64,000 nucleotides of DNA from Paractinoplanes abujensis (GTDB lineage Bacteria; Actinomycetota; Actinomycetes; Mycobacteriales; Micromonosporaceae), in the NCBI RefSeq assembly GCF_014204895.1, contig NZ_JACHMF010000001.1, forward strand, positions 434,001 to 498,000, read 5' to 3'. Shown piece after piece: positions 8,008 to 16,733 of the stretch (the stretch's first letter is position 1; each line of letters starts with the position of its first letter). Position numbers and translations under genes: made by a program. The notes under the pieces were generated by a model. The model saw nothing but the letters and a program-made list of their open reading frames with translations, did no database searches and was not told where the DNA came from.

Positions 8008-9351
8008 CTAGATGCCGTTGCTGATGTCGATCATGTGCTGGCGCGGGACCACCTTGACCCGCTTGCGGCCGTGCGGGGCGCCGAGACCGATCTCGTGCTC
8101 GTCCAGGCGCTTCCAGCCGTCCCAGGTCGTGTAGCCGACGCCCCGGCGGTCCAGGTAGGGGAGCACGTCGTCGCGGGTCGCCGCGGGCAGGTTCGCGACG
8201 TCCTCCAGGAGGCTGGCTACGGTCTCGCTGGCGTCCTTCTTGGTGTGCCCGATCAGGCCGACCGGGCCGCGCTTGATCCAGCCGGTGGCGTACAGGCCCG
8301 GGACGCGGTTGCCGTCGAGGTCGAGCACGCGGCCCGCGTCGTGCGGGATCGTGCCGGTGGCGTGGTCGAACGGCAGGTCGGCGATCGGCTTGCTGAGGTA
8401 GCCGATGGCGCGGTACACCGCCTGCACGTCCCAGTCGGTGAACTCGCCGGTGCCGCGGACGTTGCCGTCGCCGGTCAGCTCCTGCGTCTCGGTGCGCAGC
8501 GCCGTCACGCCGGTCTCGGGGGAGCCGACGATCTCGGCCGGGGCCTGCAGGAAGTGCAGGTGCAGCCGGCGCGGCCGGTCCCGCGGGTCGCGGGCGCACC
8601 AGTTCTGCAGCACGTCGACGCACATCTTGAGCGAACGCTTGGCCCGGATCGCGGCCAGGCTGCCCTCGTCGAACTCCATGCCTTCCGGGTGCACGATCAC
8701 CTCGACGTTGGGCGACTCGTCGAGTTCGCGCAGCTCCATCGGGGTGAACTTGACCTGGCCGGGGCCGCGCCGCGAGAACAGGTGGACGTCGGTCACGGGG
8801 CTGGCCAGCAGTCCCTGGTACACGTTTTCGGGGATTTCGGTCTCGAGCAGTTCGTCGGCCGTCTTGGCCAGCACCCGGGCCACGTCGACGGCGACGTTGC
8901 CGGCCCCGATCACGGCCACCTTGGTCGCGGTCAACGGCCATTCCCGCGGTACGTCCGGGTGGCCGTCGTACCAGGAGACGAAGTCGGCACCGCCGAAACT
9001 GCCCGGCAGGTCGATCCCGGGGATGTCCAGCTCGCGGTCCTTGTCGGCCCCGGTCGCGATGATCGTGGCGTCGTAGAACTGCTCGAGTTCCTCCGGCTTG
9101 ACGTCCACGCCGTAGTCGATGTTGCCGATGAACCGGATCCGCGGGCTCTCCAGCACGTTGTGCAAAGCCACGATGATCTCTTTGATCCGCGGGTGGTCCG
9201 GCGCCACGCCGTATCGGATCAACCCGTACGGGGTGGGCAGCCGGTCGAGGATGTCGACCGTGGCGTTCGGGGCGGCCTTGGTGAGAATGTCGGCCGCGTA
9301 GATGCCGGCCGGACCGGCGCCCACGACGGCAACCCTGAGAGGGCGATCCAT
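8008..9351 (-). CDS. fprA: Ferredoxin/adrenodoxin-type NADP+ reductase
   Basis: A 447-residue FAD enzyme that passes electrons between NADPH and ferredoxin, of the adrenodoxin-reductase-like FprA class of actinobacteria. The N-terminus has the FAD dinucleotide fold VAVVGAGPAGIYAA, then the family signature DRLPTPYGLIRYGVAPDH. The NADP fold VAVIGAGNVAVDVAR lies near residue 155, and the closing FAD segment GLYATGWIKRGPVGLIGHTKKD near 365. Length matches the family. The ATG at 9351 is the only start compatible with the N-terminal fold. A 15/19 match to the DtxR/IdeR iron box lies 58 bp upstream, so iron-dependent repression is likely; FprA-type enzymes supply electrons to iron and cytochrome P450 metabolism. 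Confidence 0.95.
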   Translation of the reverse strand: MDRPLRVAVVGAGPAGIYAADILTKAAPNATVDILDRLPTPYGLIRYGVAPDHPRIKEIIVALHNVLESPRIRFIGNIDYGVDVKPEELEQFYDATIIATGADKDRELDIPGIDLPGSFGGADFVSWYDGHPDVPREWPLTATKVAVIGAGNVAVDVARVLAKTADELLETEIPENVYQGLLASPVTDVHLFSRRGPGQVKFTPMELRELDESPNVEVIVHPEGMEFDEGSLAAIRAKRSLKMCVDVLQNWCARDPRDRPRRLHLHFLQAPAEIVGSPETGVTALRTETQELTGDGNVRGTGEFTDWDVQAVYRAIGYLSKPIADLPFDHATGTIPHDAGRVLDLDGNRVPGLYATGWIKRGPVGLIGHTKKDASETVASLLEDVANLPAATRDDVLPYLDRRGVGYTTWDGWKRLDEHEIGLGAPHGRKRVKVVPRQHMIDISNGI

Positions 9352-9408
9352 GTATGCGTTTCCTTAGCTCTTCGTCACCAGCGGACGGGACGTCGTTGCC
9401 CCGAAAAC

Positions 9409-9427
9409 TTAGGCGAGCCTAACCTAG
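9409..9427. promoter_or_regulatory. Iron box (DtxR/IdeR-type operator)
   Basis: TTAGGCGAGCCTAACCTAG matches the IdeR/DtxR consensus TTAGGTTAGGCTAACCTAA at 15 of 19 positions. It lies 58 bp before the fprA start and about 82 bp before the divergent caspase-like gene. Further TAACCT/CAACCTAAC repeats continue to 9441 and may extend the site. Confidence 0.75.
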
Positions 9428-9509
9428 AACCTCAACCTAACTTCAGGTCAACACAAGATCCAATGACACGCGTCACGTTTTGTGGCCGGCGCGCCGTATC
9501 GTGCAGTTC

Positions 9510-10619
9510 GTGAGCGCCGCCGTCCCCGCCCCCAGTGACTCCCGGGCAGTGCTGGTCGGGGTCGACGCGTACGAGGGAGGTCCAGCCTGGTCCCTCGCCG
9601 GTCCGGTCGACGACGCCGTACGCTTCGCCGAGTTCTTCGTCACACACGGAGTCCCGGCCGAGCAGGTCACGGTGCTGGCGTCACCCATGCCCGCGCCCGA
9701 CGTGCTGCCCGCCGGCGTCGACTGCCGGCCCGCCGACAGTTCGACGGTGCGCCAGGTCTTCATTCGTGAGTTGTCCACCAGCCCGCAAAGCACCCTGTAC
9801 GTCCTCTGGGGTGGCCACGGCTACGTCGACCTCGACCGCCGTCGCCGCGTCTTCTATCCCGACGCCACCGAACAGGATCCCGTCGACCTGGACCTCGACT
9901 CGCTGCTGCGCCGCTTCGGCACCGACCGGGTGCCGGGCCTGAACCGGCAGGTGTGGCTGATCGACGTCTGCCAGGTGCACGGCCCGGGCACCTCGGCCCG
10001 CGTCGACGGCCACGAAACCTTCGCCGCCGGCGAACCCGTTCCCGGCCGTGCCCAAGACGTCTACCTCGCGGCCGGTTTCGGCCAGCCCGCCGCCAACCTG
10101 AGCCGCCGCCGCGCCGGCCTGTTCAGCCGCGAGGTACTGAGCCTGCTCACCGAGCACGGCCTTGCCCTGCTGGCCGACCCGCCGGCCCTGACCGGCGCCC
10201 TGCAGGCCCGCTTCGCGGCGATGCGCGCCACCGGCTCACTCCGGCAGACCCCCACCTACCTGTGGTTCCGCGACGCGCTGGGCAACGAGGGGCAGGTGTT
10301 GCGCCGCGCGGCGGCGGTGCCGGCCCCGTCGCCGGCGCACGTCGCACCGGCCCGGCTGAAGCCCGTGGTGGACGCCTTGACCGAGATCGAGGAGTTCCGC
10401 CGCCCCAACGACCGCGAGGAGATCCTGATGCTCCTGCGGGGCTCGGTCTACGGTCAGATTCGGCGCAACCCGGCTGCCCGCCCCGACGCGGCCGCGATTG
10501 TGCGCACGTGCCTGAACTGGCCGGGCGCCCTGTCCGAACTGGTCGAGGCGGTGCGCTTCTTCGCCGGGGACGAGGCGACGGCCCGTTTCGAGGCGGCCGC
10601 GAATCGGCTCCAGCAATAG
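9510..10619 (+). CDS. Caspase-like (peptidase C14) protease with C-terminal effector-associated domain
   Basis: A 369-residue predicted cysteine protease. It has a caspase/metacaspase fold: RAVLVGVDAYEGG near the N-terminus, YVLWGGHGYVD with H103 as the catalytic His, and WLIDVCQ with C154 as the nucleophile. Residues about 285-365 form a separate helical domain (ALTEIEEF, DREEILMLLR, AAIVRTCLNWPGALSELVEAV) resembling effector-associated domain 2. The VMAP-type protein at 16730-18244 carries a similar domain at its N-terminus, so the two probably bind each other. I chose GTG 9510, which has TATCGT seven bases upstream and no ribosome site, suggesting a leaderless transcript; TTG 9480 and GTG 9501 are alternatives. 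It is the first gene of the plus-strand half of the locus, 103 bp before the peptide gene. The substrate is unknown. Confidence 0.85.
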   Translation: MSAAVPAPSDSRAVLVGVDAYEGGPAWSLAGPVDDAVRFAEFFVTHGVPAEQVTVLASPMPAPDVLPAGVDCRPADSSTVRQVFIRELSTSPQSTLYVLWGGHGYVDLDRRRRVFYPDATEQDPVDLDLDSLLRRFGTDRVPGLNRQVWLIDVCQVHGPGTSARVDGHETFAAGEPVPGRAQDVYLAAGFGQPAANLSRRRAGLFSREVLSLLTEHGLALLADPPALTGALQARFAAMRATGSLRQTPTYLWFRDALGNEGQVLRRAAAVPAPSPAHVAPARLKPVVDALTEIEEFRRPNDREEILMLLRGSVYGQIRRNPAARPDAAAIVRTCLNWPGALSELVEAVRFFAGDEATARFEAAANRLQQ

Positions 10620-10722
10620 ACGAAATGCTATGTGATTCCGGGTTGCTCCGTGTAACGCTTCCGTTGCGCTGAGGGGTAGGCGATGATGGCTATCGACATC
10701 TCTGTCCTGGAGGCAACCGCGG

Positions 10723-10941
10723 ATGGATGAAAACTCGGCCGGAATCGAGTCCGAGCTGATCGATCTCTCGACGGAGAACGTGGCGACCCTGCGCTCCGCC
10801 GAACTCTCCGGCATCGCCGCCGCCATCACGCGGGTGAGGGAGCGGATCGGCGACTCGGAAAGCAGCATCAGCGGCTACAACCCGTCGTTCACGGATCAGC
10901 CGGGCAAGCCGAGCCCGGACGCGGAAGACGCCTGCCCTTGA
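10723..10941 (+). CDS. 72-residue peptide resembling FxSxx-COOH/FxsA-type precursors
   Basis: This small acidic protein probably serves as the substrate of the HExxH protein that follows. GGAGG at 10709-10713 sits nine bases before the ATG. The block LIDLSTENVATLR (near residues 12-24), then an amphipathic helix ending ITRVRERIG, resembles the leader part of FxSxx-COOH peptides, whose genes normally precede fxsB. The tail differs: it lacks a terminal F-x-S-x-x and instead runs SGYNPSFTDQPGKPSP and ends DACP. Possible modified positions are in GYNPSF. Its TGA overlaps the next gene's TTG (TTGA), so the two are translationally coupled. The homology is a judgement by eye; a small unrelated acidic protein is the alternative. 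Confidence 0.6.
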   Translation: MDENSAGIESELIDLSTENVATLRSAELSGIAAAITRVRERIGDSESSISGYNPSFTDQPGKPSPDAEDACP

Positions 10942-12749
10942 CCGGGGTTGACGGGGGACGTAAACACCACATCGACCTGGAACAGTTCCGGATTCTGGCC
11001 GGCGGAGGCGGCGATGAGCGCGCCGTCGGGCCGCTGTCGGCGACCGAGCGCAGTTGGCGTCTGACTGCCTTGCTCACGCTCCTGGAGTCGTGCCGGGCCG
11101 TGGCCGCGGTGACGGGGCCGCTCGCCCCGATCGATTCGGTATGGGATCTCCTCCTTCAGGCCTACCGGGCCGAGCCCGCGGCGGTCGAGGACGTGTTGGC
11201 TCAGCCACAGGTCGGACTGTGGGCCGCGTACACCGTCCGCCGGATGGGGGCCCGGGCGCCTGAGGTCATGTGGCCGGAAATCGGTTACCTGCACGGCATC
11301 GTAGCGGCATGCGCGTTCCGGGCCGGGGTGCCGTACGAACTGAATCTTCCCGTGCGCTTCGGCGTCGCTGTCCTGCCCACCGTGGGCACCGCCGACTTCC
11401 CGGACGGCACGACGCAGACCCAGGCGGTCTTCGACGGCTGCGTACTGACCCTCAGCGCGGGGCCGGTAGTCGTCACGGCCGGACCGGAAGATCCACGTTG
11501 GCACGAGCCGATACAGCTCGAGGTCGAGGCCGGGGGTCAGAGCATCCGAGTGACCCTGCTGGACCGGGACACCTTTCGTGATCTCCGAAAACCTGAACCG
11601 CCCTTGCCGCTCTCTGTGTCTGACGTCGACCGCTGGCGCGAGCTGCTCGGTGAGGCGTGGAAGATACTGGTCCGAGAGCTGCCGGAGCGAGCAGCGGGGA
11701 TAGCGTCGAGTCTGCGCACGCTGACGCCGGTGCCCCGGCAGCAGCCGTACCGACCGCAGTCCGCCACAGCCGCCGAGGCGTACGGCGGAATCCTGCTGTC
11801 CGAGCCGGACGATGCCACCCAGCTCGCGATGACCCTTGTTCATGAGGGACAGCACCTGAAGCTGGGTGCTCTCCTGCACATGTTCACCCTGCTCGAGCGT
11901 GGACCGGCGGTTCGCTATTACGCGCCCTGGCGCGACGATCCTCGCCCGCTCGAGGGCTTGTTACAGGGGGTGTACGCCTTCGCCGGCATCGCGGACTTCT
12001 GGCGGGTCCACCGCCGGCACGCCGTCGCCGCGGAGAAGCTGCTGGCCGAGTTCGAGTTCGCATTGTGGCGGCGCCAGGCGTACGGAGCGGTCCAAGTGCT
12101 GTCCGGCAGTGGCCGGCTGACCGAGATCGGCCAGATGTTCGTCACCCTGCTGCACGACCGGTTGGCGTCCTGGCAGGACGACCCCGTGTCGCCCCGCACA
12201 GCAGAACTGGCCGAGGACATGGCGCTCGATCATCATGCCCTCTGGCGGACGTACTGCATGCAAGTGGACAAGTCGCTCGGTGAAGCTTTGGCCGCAGCTT
12301 ACCGGAGCGGCGACCCGATTCCGGCCTCCATGCTGTCGGACGACGACCGGCGGGTGATGCCGTTTCCGGCGGAAGGCCTGCTCGACGGCCGGGCAGTGTT
12401 GGTCCGGCACGCGCTCGCGGGGACGGATCCGGCCGCCGTGCATGCCGCCAGGGGCAATCCGTCCGATGTCGAGTTGGTCGCCGGCCGCACCGAGTCGGCC
12501 CGCGAGTGCTACTTGCGTGATGTGGAACGGAACGCCGGAGACTCGCGTGCTTGGGTGGGCCTGGGACTGACCCTGGACCGGAAATCTGATCCAGGGGCGT
12601 GGGCGCTCCTCGGTCGCCCGGAACTGGTGATGGCCATGGCCACGGCCGGTGGCCGGGCGGATCCGCTGGCGGCGGCCCGCTGGCTCGGCCACCAATTGGG
12701 CGGTGAACAGTTGGGTGCGCCCCGGCCGGCGGGTTGGCGTCTGGCCTGA
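10938..12749 (+). CDS. Free-standing FxsB-type HExxH domain protein (predicted peptide-modifying enzyme)
   Basis: A 603-residue protein with the HExxH domain usually found at the C-terminus of the radical SAM peptide maturase FxsB. The diagnostic parts are LAMTLVHEGQHLKLGALLHM, with the metal-binding motif H302-E-G-Q-H306, followed by RYYAPWRDDPRPLEGLLQG near 325-345 and FWRVHRR, all typical of the family. No CxxxCxxC radical SAM motif is present here or in a neighbouring gene. Stand-alone members are currently named 2-oxoglutarate-dependent (aKG-HExxH) peptide beta-hydroxylases, so hydroxylation of the 10723-10941 peptide is the working prediction. Residues 1-270 are helical and not recognised further. 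The TTG start overlaps the peptide gene's stop. The gene ends 26 bp from the convergent NB-ARC gene. Confidence 0.82.
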   Translation: MTGVDGGRKHHIDLEQFRILAGGGGDERAVGPLSATERSWRLTALLTLLESCRAVAAVTGPLAPIDSVWDLLLQAYRAEPAAVEDVLAQPQVGLWAAYTVRRMGARAPEVMWPEIGYLHGIVAACAFRAGVPYELNLPVRFGVAVLPTVGTADFPDGTTQTQAVFDGCVLTLSAGPVVVTAGPEDPRWHEPIQLEVEAGGQSIRVTLLDRDTFRDLRKPEPPLPLSVSDVDRWRELLGEAWKILVRELPERAAGIASSLRTLTPVPRQQPYRPQSATAAEAYGGILLSEPDDATQLAMTLVHEGQHLKLGALLHMFTLLERGPAVRYYAPWRDDPRPLEGLLQGVYAFAGIADFWRVHRRHAVAAEKLLAEFEFALWRRQAYGAVQVLSGSGRLTEIGQMFVTLLHDRLASWQDDPVSPRTAELAEDMALDHHALWRTYCMQVDKSLGEALAAAYRSGDPIPASMLSDDDRRVMPFPAEGLLDGRAVLVRHALAGTDPAAVHAARGNPSDVELVAGRTESARECYLRDVERNAGDSRAWVGLGLTLDRKSDPGAWALLGRPELVMAMATAGGRADPLAAARWLGHQLGGEQLGAPRPAGWRLA

Positions 12750-12774
12750 CCCGCCGACCGGGTGCACCGATCCG

Positions 12775-15700
12775 TTACAACGGCAGCGGGTCGATGTCGC
12801 AGTTGGCTCGGACGCCGGCCGCGGCCGCGGCGGTGGCCGGGTGGTCCTCGCCCAGGCCGGCCCGGAACTTTTCGATCATCTCGGAGAAGAGGCTGCTCGC
12901 CTCGGAGTCGCGGCCCAGCCCGCGAAGGTCCATAGCCAGGTTGACGCCACACGCCAGCGTCGTGGGATGCCCCACGCCGAGAAGGTCGACGCACTGGGCG
13001 AAGCTCTCCGTGTCGAGCTTTTGCGCGCCCTCGAAGTCCCCCAGTTCGTAGAGGTCGCTGGCCAGATTGATGCGAGCCGAGATCACCAGGGCGTGCGAGT
13101 TCGTCAGGCGTTCCTTGAGTTCTTGCAGTGCCTGCTCGTCGAGGGCCCGGGCGGCGTCGTACTGGCCGAGCAAGCGCAACGTCACGGCCAGGTCCGACTT
13201 GGCGCCGGCAGTATGGGGATGGGTCTCGCCGTACAACTCGCGCAGGCCCGCGACGGCAGCTTCGCCCGCTTCCCGCGCGGCGGCCAGGTCGCCGGTCACC
13301 CGCTGGTCGATGGAGACGGTGAGCAGTGCGAGCACCGTTTCCGGGCTGTTGTCCCCGTACCGGCTGCGGTAGCGACGGAGAACCTCGCTGGACAACTCCA
13401 GGGCCGCCGTCAACTGGCCCGCCTTGCGCCGGAAGCTGGCCAGGAAGTGGCTCTGGCGAAGCACATCCGGATGGTCCTCGAACTTGAGCACCCGCCGGGC
13501 GTCGGCGACCACAGTCTCCTGGTTGCGGTGCGCGGCGACGTAGTCGCCGAGTTCTCGCCGGTCGAGGTTGATGCCCCCGGCCGTGGGAATGCTCTCCGAG
13601 TGGTCGGTTCCGTAGATCTGAACGAGCCGGGCGTACGTGTTCTCGTCCAGTTGCAGCGCCCGGCCGAAAAGGCCGGACAGCCGCATGCTGACCGCGAGGT
13701 TGTGCGCGGCTCGCAGAGTGAACGGCCAGCTCTCGCCGAACTTCGCGTTCGAGCGCTCATACACTGTCAGCGACAGTTCGAGAGCACCGGCGAAGTCACC
13801 CGCGACGCGGTGATCGGCGGCGACCGCACCGATCACGTTGAGCGTTTCCTCTTGATCGTCGCCCAGATTCTGCCGGTAGAGCTCCAGCGTCCTCGCGTTC
13901 AGGGCGGCGGCCTCGGCATAGCTGCCGTTGACGAAGTGCATCGACCCCAGCCAGTGCGCCATCCGCAGGCTGTCCGGATGCGTCTCGTCCCCCATTTCGA
14001 TCAGGGCGTCGTACGCGCGCTGGGCCAGGTTGCGGGCCTCTGCGTGGTCGCCCCACCGCCACAGGTACCGGGACTCGTTCAAGATGGTGTCGCGAACCAG
14101 CTCATCCCGGCAACGTTCCGCACGAGAGGCGATGATGTGCGGGTAGAGCTCCGCGTAACGTCCCCAGTGCAGGGAGTCGTCCGGCTGGTCCGGGTCGTTG
14201 CCGGCCAGCAGCACGTGCGCACCGTGGCGCATGGCCTCCCGGGTTTCCGGGTCCATCTGGTGGATCAGGACCCTTTGCACCAGGCGGTGCATCTGTAAGG
14301 AGTTGGTGCGGTAGTCGATACGGGCCAGAGCCAGCTTGCCGATCGTGCCGATGGCCTGGTTGAGACCCGCGGTGTTCCGCATCAAGGGGTCAAGATCAGG
14401 GTGGATGCGCAGGCTCCGGGGCTTGGACAGCAGAACTTTGCCGATCGGCTCGGGCGCGAAGAACGCACACAGCTGAAGCAGCCGGAGCGTCGACGGTTCC
14501 AGATCACGCAGACCACTGAGCGAGATGTTCCATACCGCGGCGACGTGTTCCGGATAGTCCTGCTCGCTGACCGCGGCGTCCTCGTCGAGCTCGGGCTGGC
14601 TGCGCTCCAGCTGCGAGAGGTACTCGTCGGCCGTCATCTTCATCTCGCTGCGCCAGGCCGCGGCGGCCTCGATCGCCAGGGGCAGGTCACCCAGCCGCTC
14701 GGCCAGGCGGTCGGCGTCGCTGATGGCGAGTCGCGGGTCGCGGCGCCGCATCAGCTCGATGCTTTCCTGCCGGTCGAAGACGTCCACCGCCAGGGTGTTG
14801 GCGATGCCGCCCCAACTGGCGTTGCGGGACGTGACGACGATGCTGCCCGGACCTCCCTTGGGGAAGAACCGCTCGACGTCCTCCGGGTCCTCCGCGTTGT
14901 CGAAGACCAGCAGCCAGTTGAGGAACGGGCGGCCGACGCGCAGCGCCTCGAGCACGGCCGGCACTGCGGTGTTGGCCGTCGACTGCACCGGCAGGTTCAG
15001 CCGCCCGGCCAGCTCGGTCAGCGAGTTCTGAATCTGGGCCGGCCGTTCGGCGGGGATCCACCAGATCAGATCGAAGTCCTGCTGATGGAGGTAGACGTAT
15101 TCGATGACCAGCTGTGACTTGCCCACGCCGCCCGCACCGTGCAGGGCCTCGGGCAGAACCGCGGTGGTGCCTGCGCGGAGCCGCTGATGCAACGCGTCGA
15201 GGAGGTCACGTCGGCCCGTGAACGTCGGGTTGCGCATGGGCAGGTTACCGACGACGGCCGGCAGGCGGATGTCGCGCCGCTGTGTCGTCCGCGACCCGTC
15301 GGTGATCGTGGGCACGGTGCTGTCCTCCCGCTCATGTCCGTAACTCTGCCCTGCGGTGCCGATCGGGTTCGGCGAACCCTGAGAGGGAATTGTCTCAGAC
15401 ATTACGGACTCCATGCGCGAAGAGGGCAAAACGAGGGGGGTCCGGCGCGCCTGCATGGGGACAGGGCTGCCGATTTTGCGGCTCAACTGCTGTGCGGCGT
15501 TCAGATTTGGCCCGCCGAGCGCGACATGGACGGCGAGCTCGACCTTGAGATAGGGCAGGGCGGCGTGGTTGACCGTCTGATAAGCGGCTCGGCGCGGCTC
15601 CCGGACCCGCAAGGTCAAATTGCGGACCGCCTCGACGTCGCGCTCGAGCTCATGCTCGACGACGTGCTGCACCTCGATCGTGCGGTCGCGATAAGCGAGC

Positions 15701-16617
15701 GAGAGCAACTGCTCCCGTACGCCGTACACGAACTCGTACACGATGTCCGTGTCGCTGTCGCGTCGTCCGTGCTTCGGCGGAAGCAGAAGATTGCTCGTCA
15801 GCACCTCGGTCAGATGAACCGGCCCGGATCGGAGCGCCGTGCGTTGCAAGGCCCGCATGGCGCGGACGTTCAGCGGGGCCGCGGCAAGCCGGGTCGCCAA
15901 CGCGAATGCCTGGGGGGAAGCAGTCGTGCGGAACCGGGCCACCAGCATCGCGGCGCTCAGCGGCCGGCCGGCCGGACGAGTGTCGCCATCGGATGACAGC
16001 AGCAGCGCGGGCGTGGTGACGGGACTGCGAGCCGACCGATCGAGAAGCCGGGCCCATTGGGTGAGCCACTCCCGGCCACGCTCCAGGATCGGCACGGCCG
16101 TCCGCGTCGAGTCCCGCTGCTTCTCCTCGGCGGAGCGCAGGTCGAGGCCGGAGACGTGCCACGGCGTCGCGGCGGTCGGCCCCGGAGGATCGCCCGGCGT
16201 CCAGGTGGCATCGGTGATCCGCAAGTCACGGTCTCGCCAATGCTGTTGCGGAAGGAGATTGACGATGGCTGTCAGGCCGTCGTGCGCCCAGCCGATGATC
16301 AGTTGCCGGAGCGGTGGCAGCAGGCGGCCCGGAGTCACCAGGAAAATCGCCCGCGGTGGCGAACCGGGCGCGGAGAGGTCCTCAGAACCGTCGGGCGTGG
16401 CCAGACGGCCGCCGGGAGTGAAGGCCAGCGATCGTTTCTCGACTGAGGAGAAGACATTCAGATCCCGTACGGACTGCTCGAGCTCGTCGATCTCGGTGGA
16501 CCAGAACTCCAGGGCGGGATCGTCGTCGAGCACAACGAACGCCGCGGGCCGGATCGGCGAGGACGCCGGTTGGCCGGGCGCCGGCGGGGCAACCCCTGGG
16601 GGCGGTTCGTCCATCAT
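12775..16617 (-). CDS. SAV_2336-like / NB-ARC / tetratricopeptide repeat protein (FxsT-like STAND ATPase)
   Basis: A protein of about 1280 residues with three parts. Residues 20-410 match the SAV_2336 N-terminal type, a degenerate von Willebrand-like fold (VVLDDDPALEFW, IFLVTPGRLLPPLRQLI, LLPQQHW, FRTTASPQAFALATRLAAAPL). Residues about 460-760 are an NB-ARC STAND ATPase: FTGRRDLLDAL, Walker A GAGGVGKSQL, Walker B LLVFDNAEDP, VVTSRN sensor, and GDLPLAIEAAAAW. Residues about 800-1275 hold about ten TPR units with LGE/THP spacing of the FxsT kind. Such ATPases usually sense a trigger through the TPRs and oligomerise. The frame is open up to GTG 16755, inside the upstream gene; I chose ATG 16617, where SAV_2336 homology begins shortly after. 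A 39-codon ORF fills the gap upstream. Confidence 0.85.
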   Translation of the reverse strand: MMDEPPPGVAPPAPGQPASSPIRPAAFVVLDDDPALEFWSTEIDELEQSVRDLNVFSSVEKRSLAFTPGGRLATPDGSEDLSAPGSPPRAIFLVTPGRLLPPLRQLIIGWAHDGLTAIVNLLPQQHWRDRDLRITDATWTPGDPPGPTAATPWHVSGLDLRSAEEKQRDSTRTAVPILERGREWLTQWARLLDRSARSPVTTPALLLSSDGDTRPAGRPLSAAMLVARFRTTASPQAFALATRLAAAPLNVRAMRALQRTALRSGPVHLTEVLTSNLLLPPKHGRRDSDTDIVYEFVYGVREQLLSLAYRDRTIEVQHVVEHELERDVEAVRNLTLRVREPRRAAYQTVNHAALPYLKVELAVHVALGGPNLNAAQQLSRKIGSPVPMQARRTPLVLPSSRMESVMSETIPSQGSPNPIGTAGQSYGHEREDSTVPTITDGSRTTQRRDIRLPAVVGNLPMRNPTFTGRRDLLDALHQRLRAGTTAVLPEALHGAGGVGKSQLVIEYVYLHQQDFDLIWWIPAERPAQIQNSLTELAGRLNLPVQSTANTAVPAVLEALRVGRPFLNWLLVFDNAEDPEDVERFFPKGGPGSIVVTSRNASWGGIANTLAVDVFDRQESIELMRRRDPRLAISDADRLAERLGDLPLAIEAAAAWRSEMKMTADEYLSQLERSQPELDEDAAVSEQDYPEHVAAVWNISLSGLRDLEPSTLRLLQLCAFFAPEPIGKVLLSKPRSLRIHPDLDPLMRNTAGLNQAIGTIGKLALARIDYRTNSLQMHRLVQRVLIHQMDPETREAMRHGAHVLLAGNDPDQPDDSLHWGRYAELYPHIIASRAERCRDELVRDTILNESRYLWRWGDHAEARNLAQRAYDALIEMGDETHPDSLRMAHWLGSMHFVNGSYAEAAALNARTLELYRQNLGDDQEETLNVIGAVAADHRVAGDFAGALELSLTVYERSNAKFGESWPFTLRAAHNLAVSMRLSGLFGRALQLDENTYARLVQIYGTDHSESIPTAGGINLDRRELGDYVAAHRNQETVVADARRVLKFEDHPDVLRQSHFLASFRRKAGQLTAALELSSEVLRRYRSRYGDNSPETVLALLTVSIDQRVTGDLAAAREAGEAAVAGLRELYGETHPHTAGAKSDLAVTLRLLGQYDAARALDEQALQELKERLTNSHALVISARINLASDLYELGDFEGAQKLDTESFAQCVDLLGVGHPTTLACGVNLAMDLRGLGRDSEASSLFSEMIEKFRAGLGEDHPATAAAAAGVRANCDIDPLPL

Positions 16618-16733
16618 GAAGGAATCGCCGCCCGTGCGGATCGGGCCGACCGGAGACGTGCGGTCGTGCCGTCGCTGAGCACAAGGGATCCAGCGACGGT
16701 GCCGCGTGCCGCCCGGTGACCGTTCCCGCTCAT
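16614..16733 (-). CDS. Possible 39-residue coupled ORF between the VMAP and NB-ARC genes
   Basis: An ATG at 16733 overlaps the VMAP gene's stop (ATGA), has GAGAGG seven bases upstream, and opens a 39-codon frame whose TGA overlaps the ATG at 16617 (ATGA again). The product, starting MSGNGHRAARGTVAG, is basic and not recognised. Ribosome-site quality is better here than for any start of the NB-ARC frame, so it may be a translated coupler, a small subunit, or coincidence. A long N-terminal version of the NB-ARC protein starting at GTG 16755 would make it spurious. Confidence 0.3.
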   Translation of the reverse strand: MSGNGHRAARGTVAGSLVLSDGTTARLRSARSARAAIPS

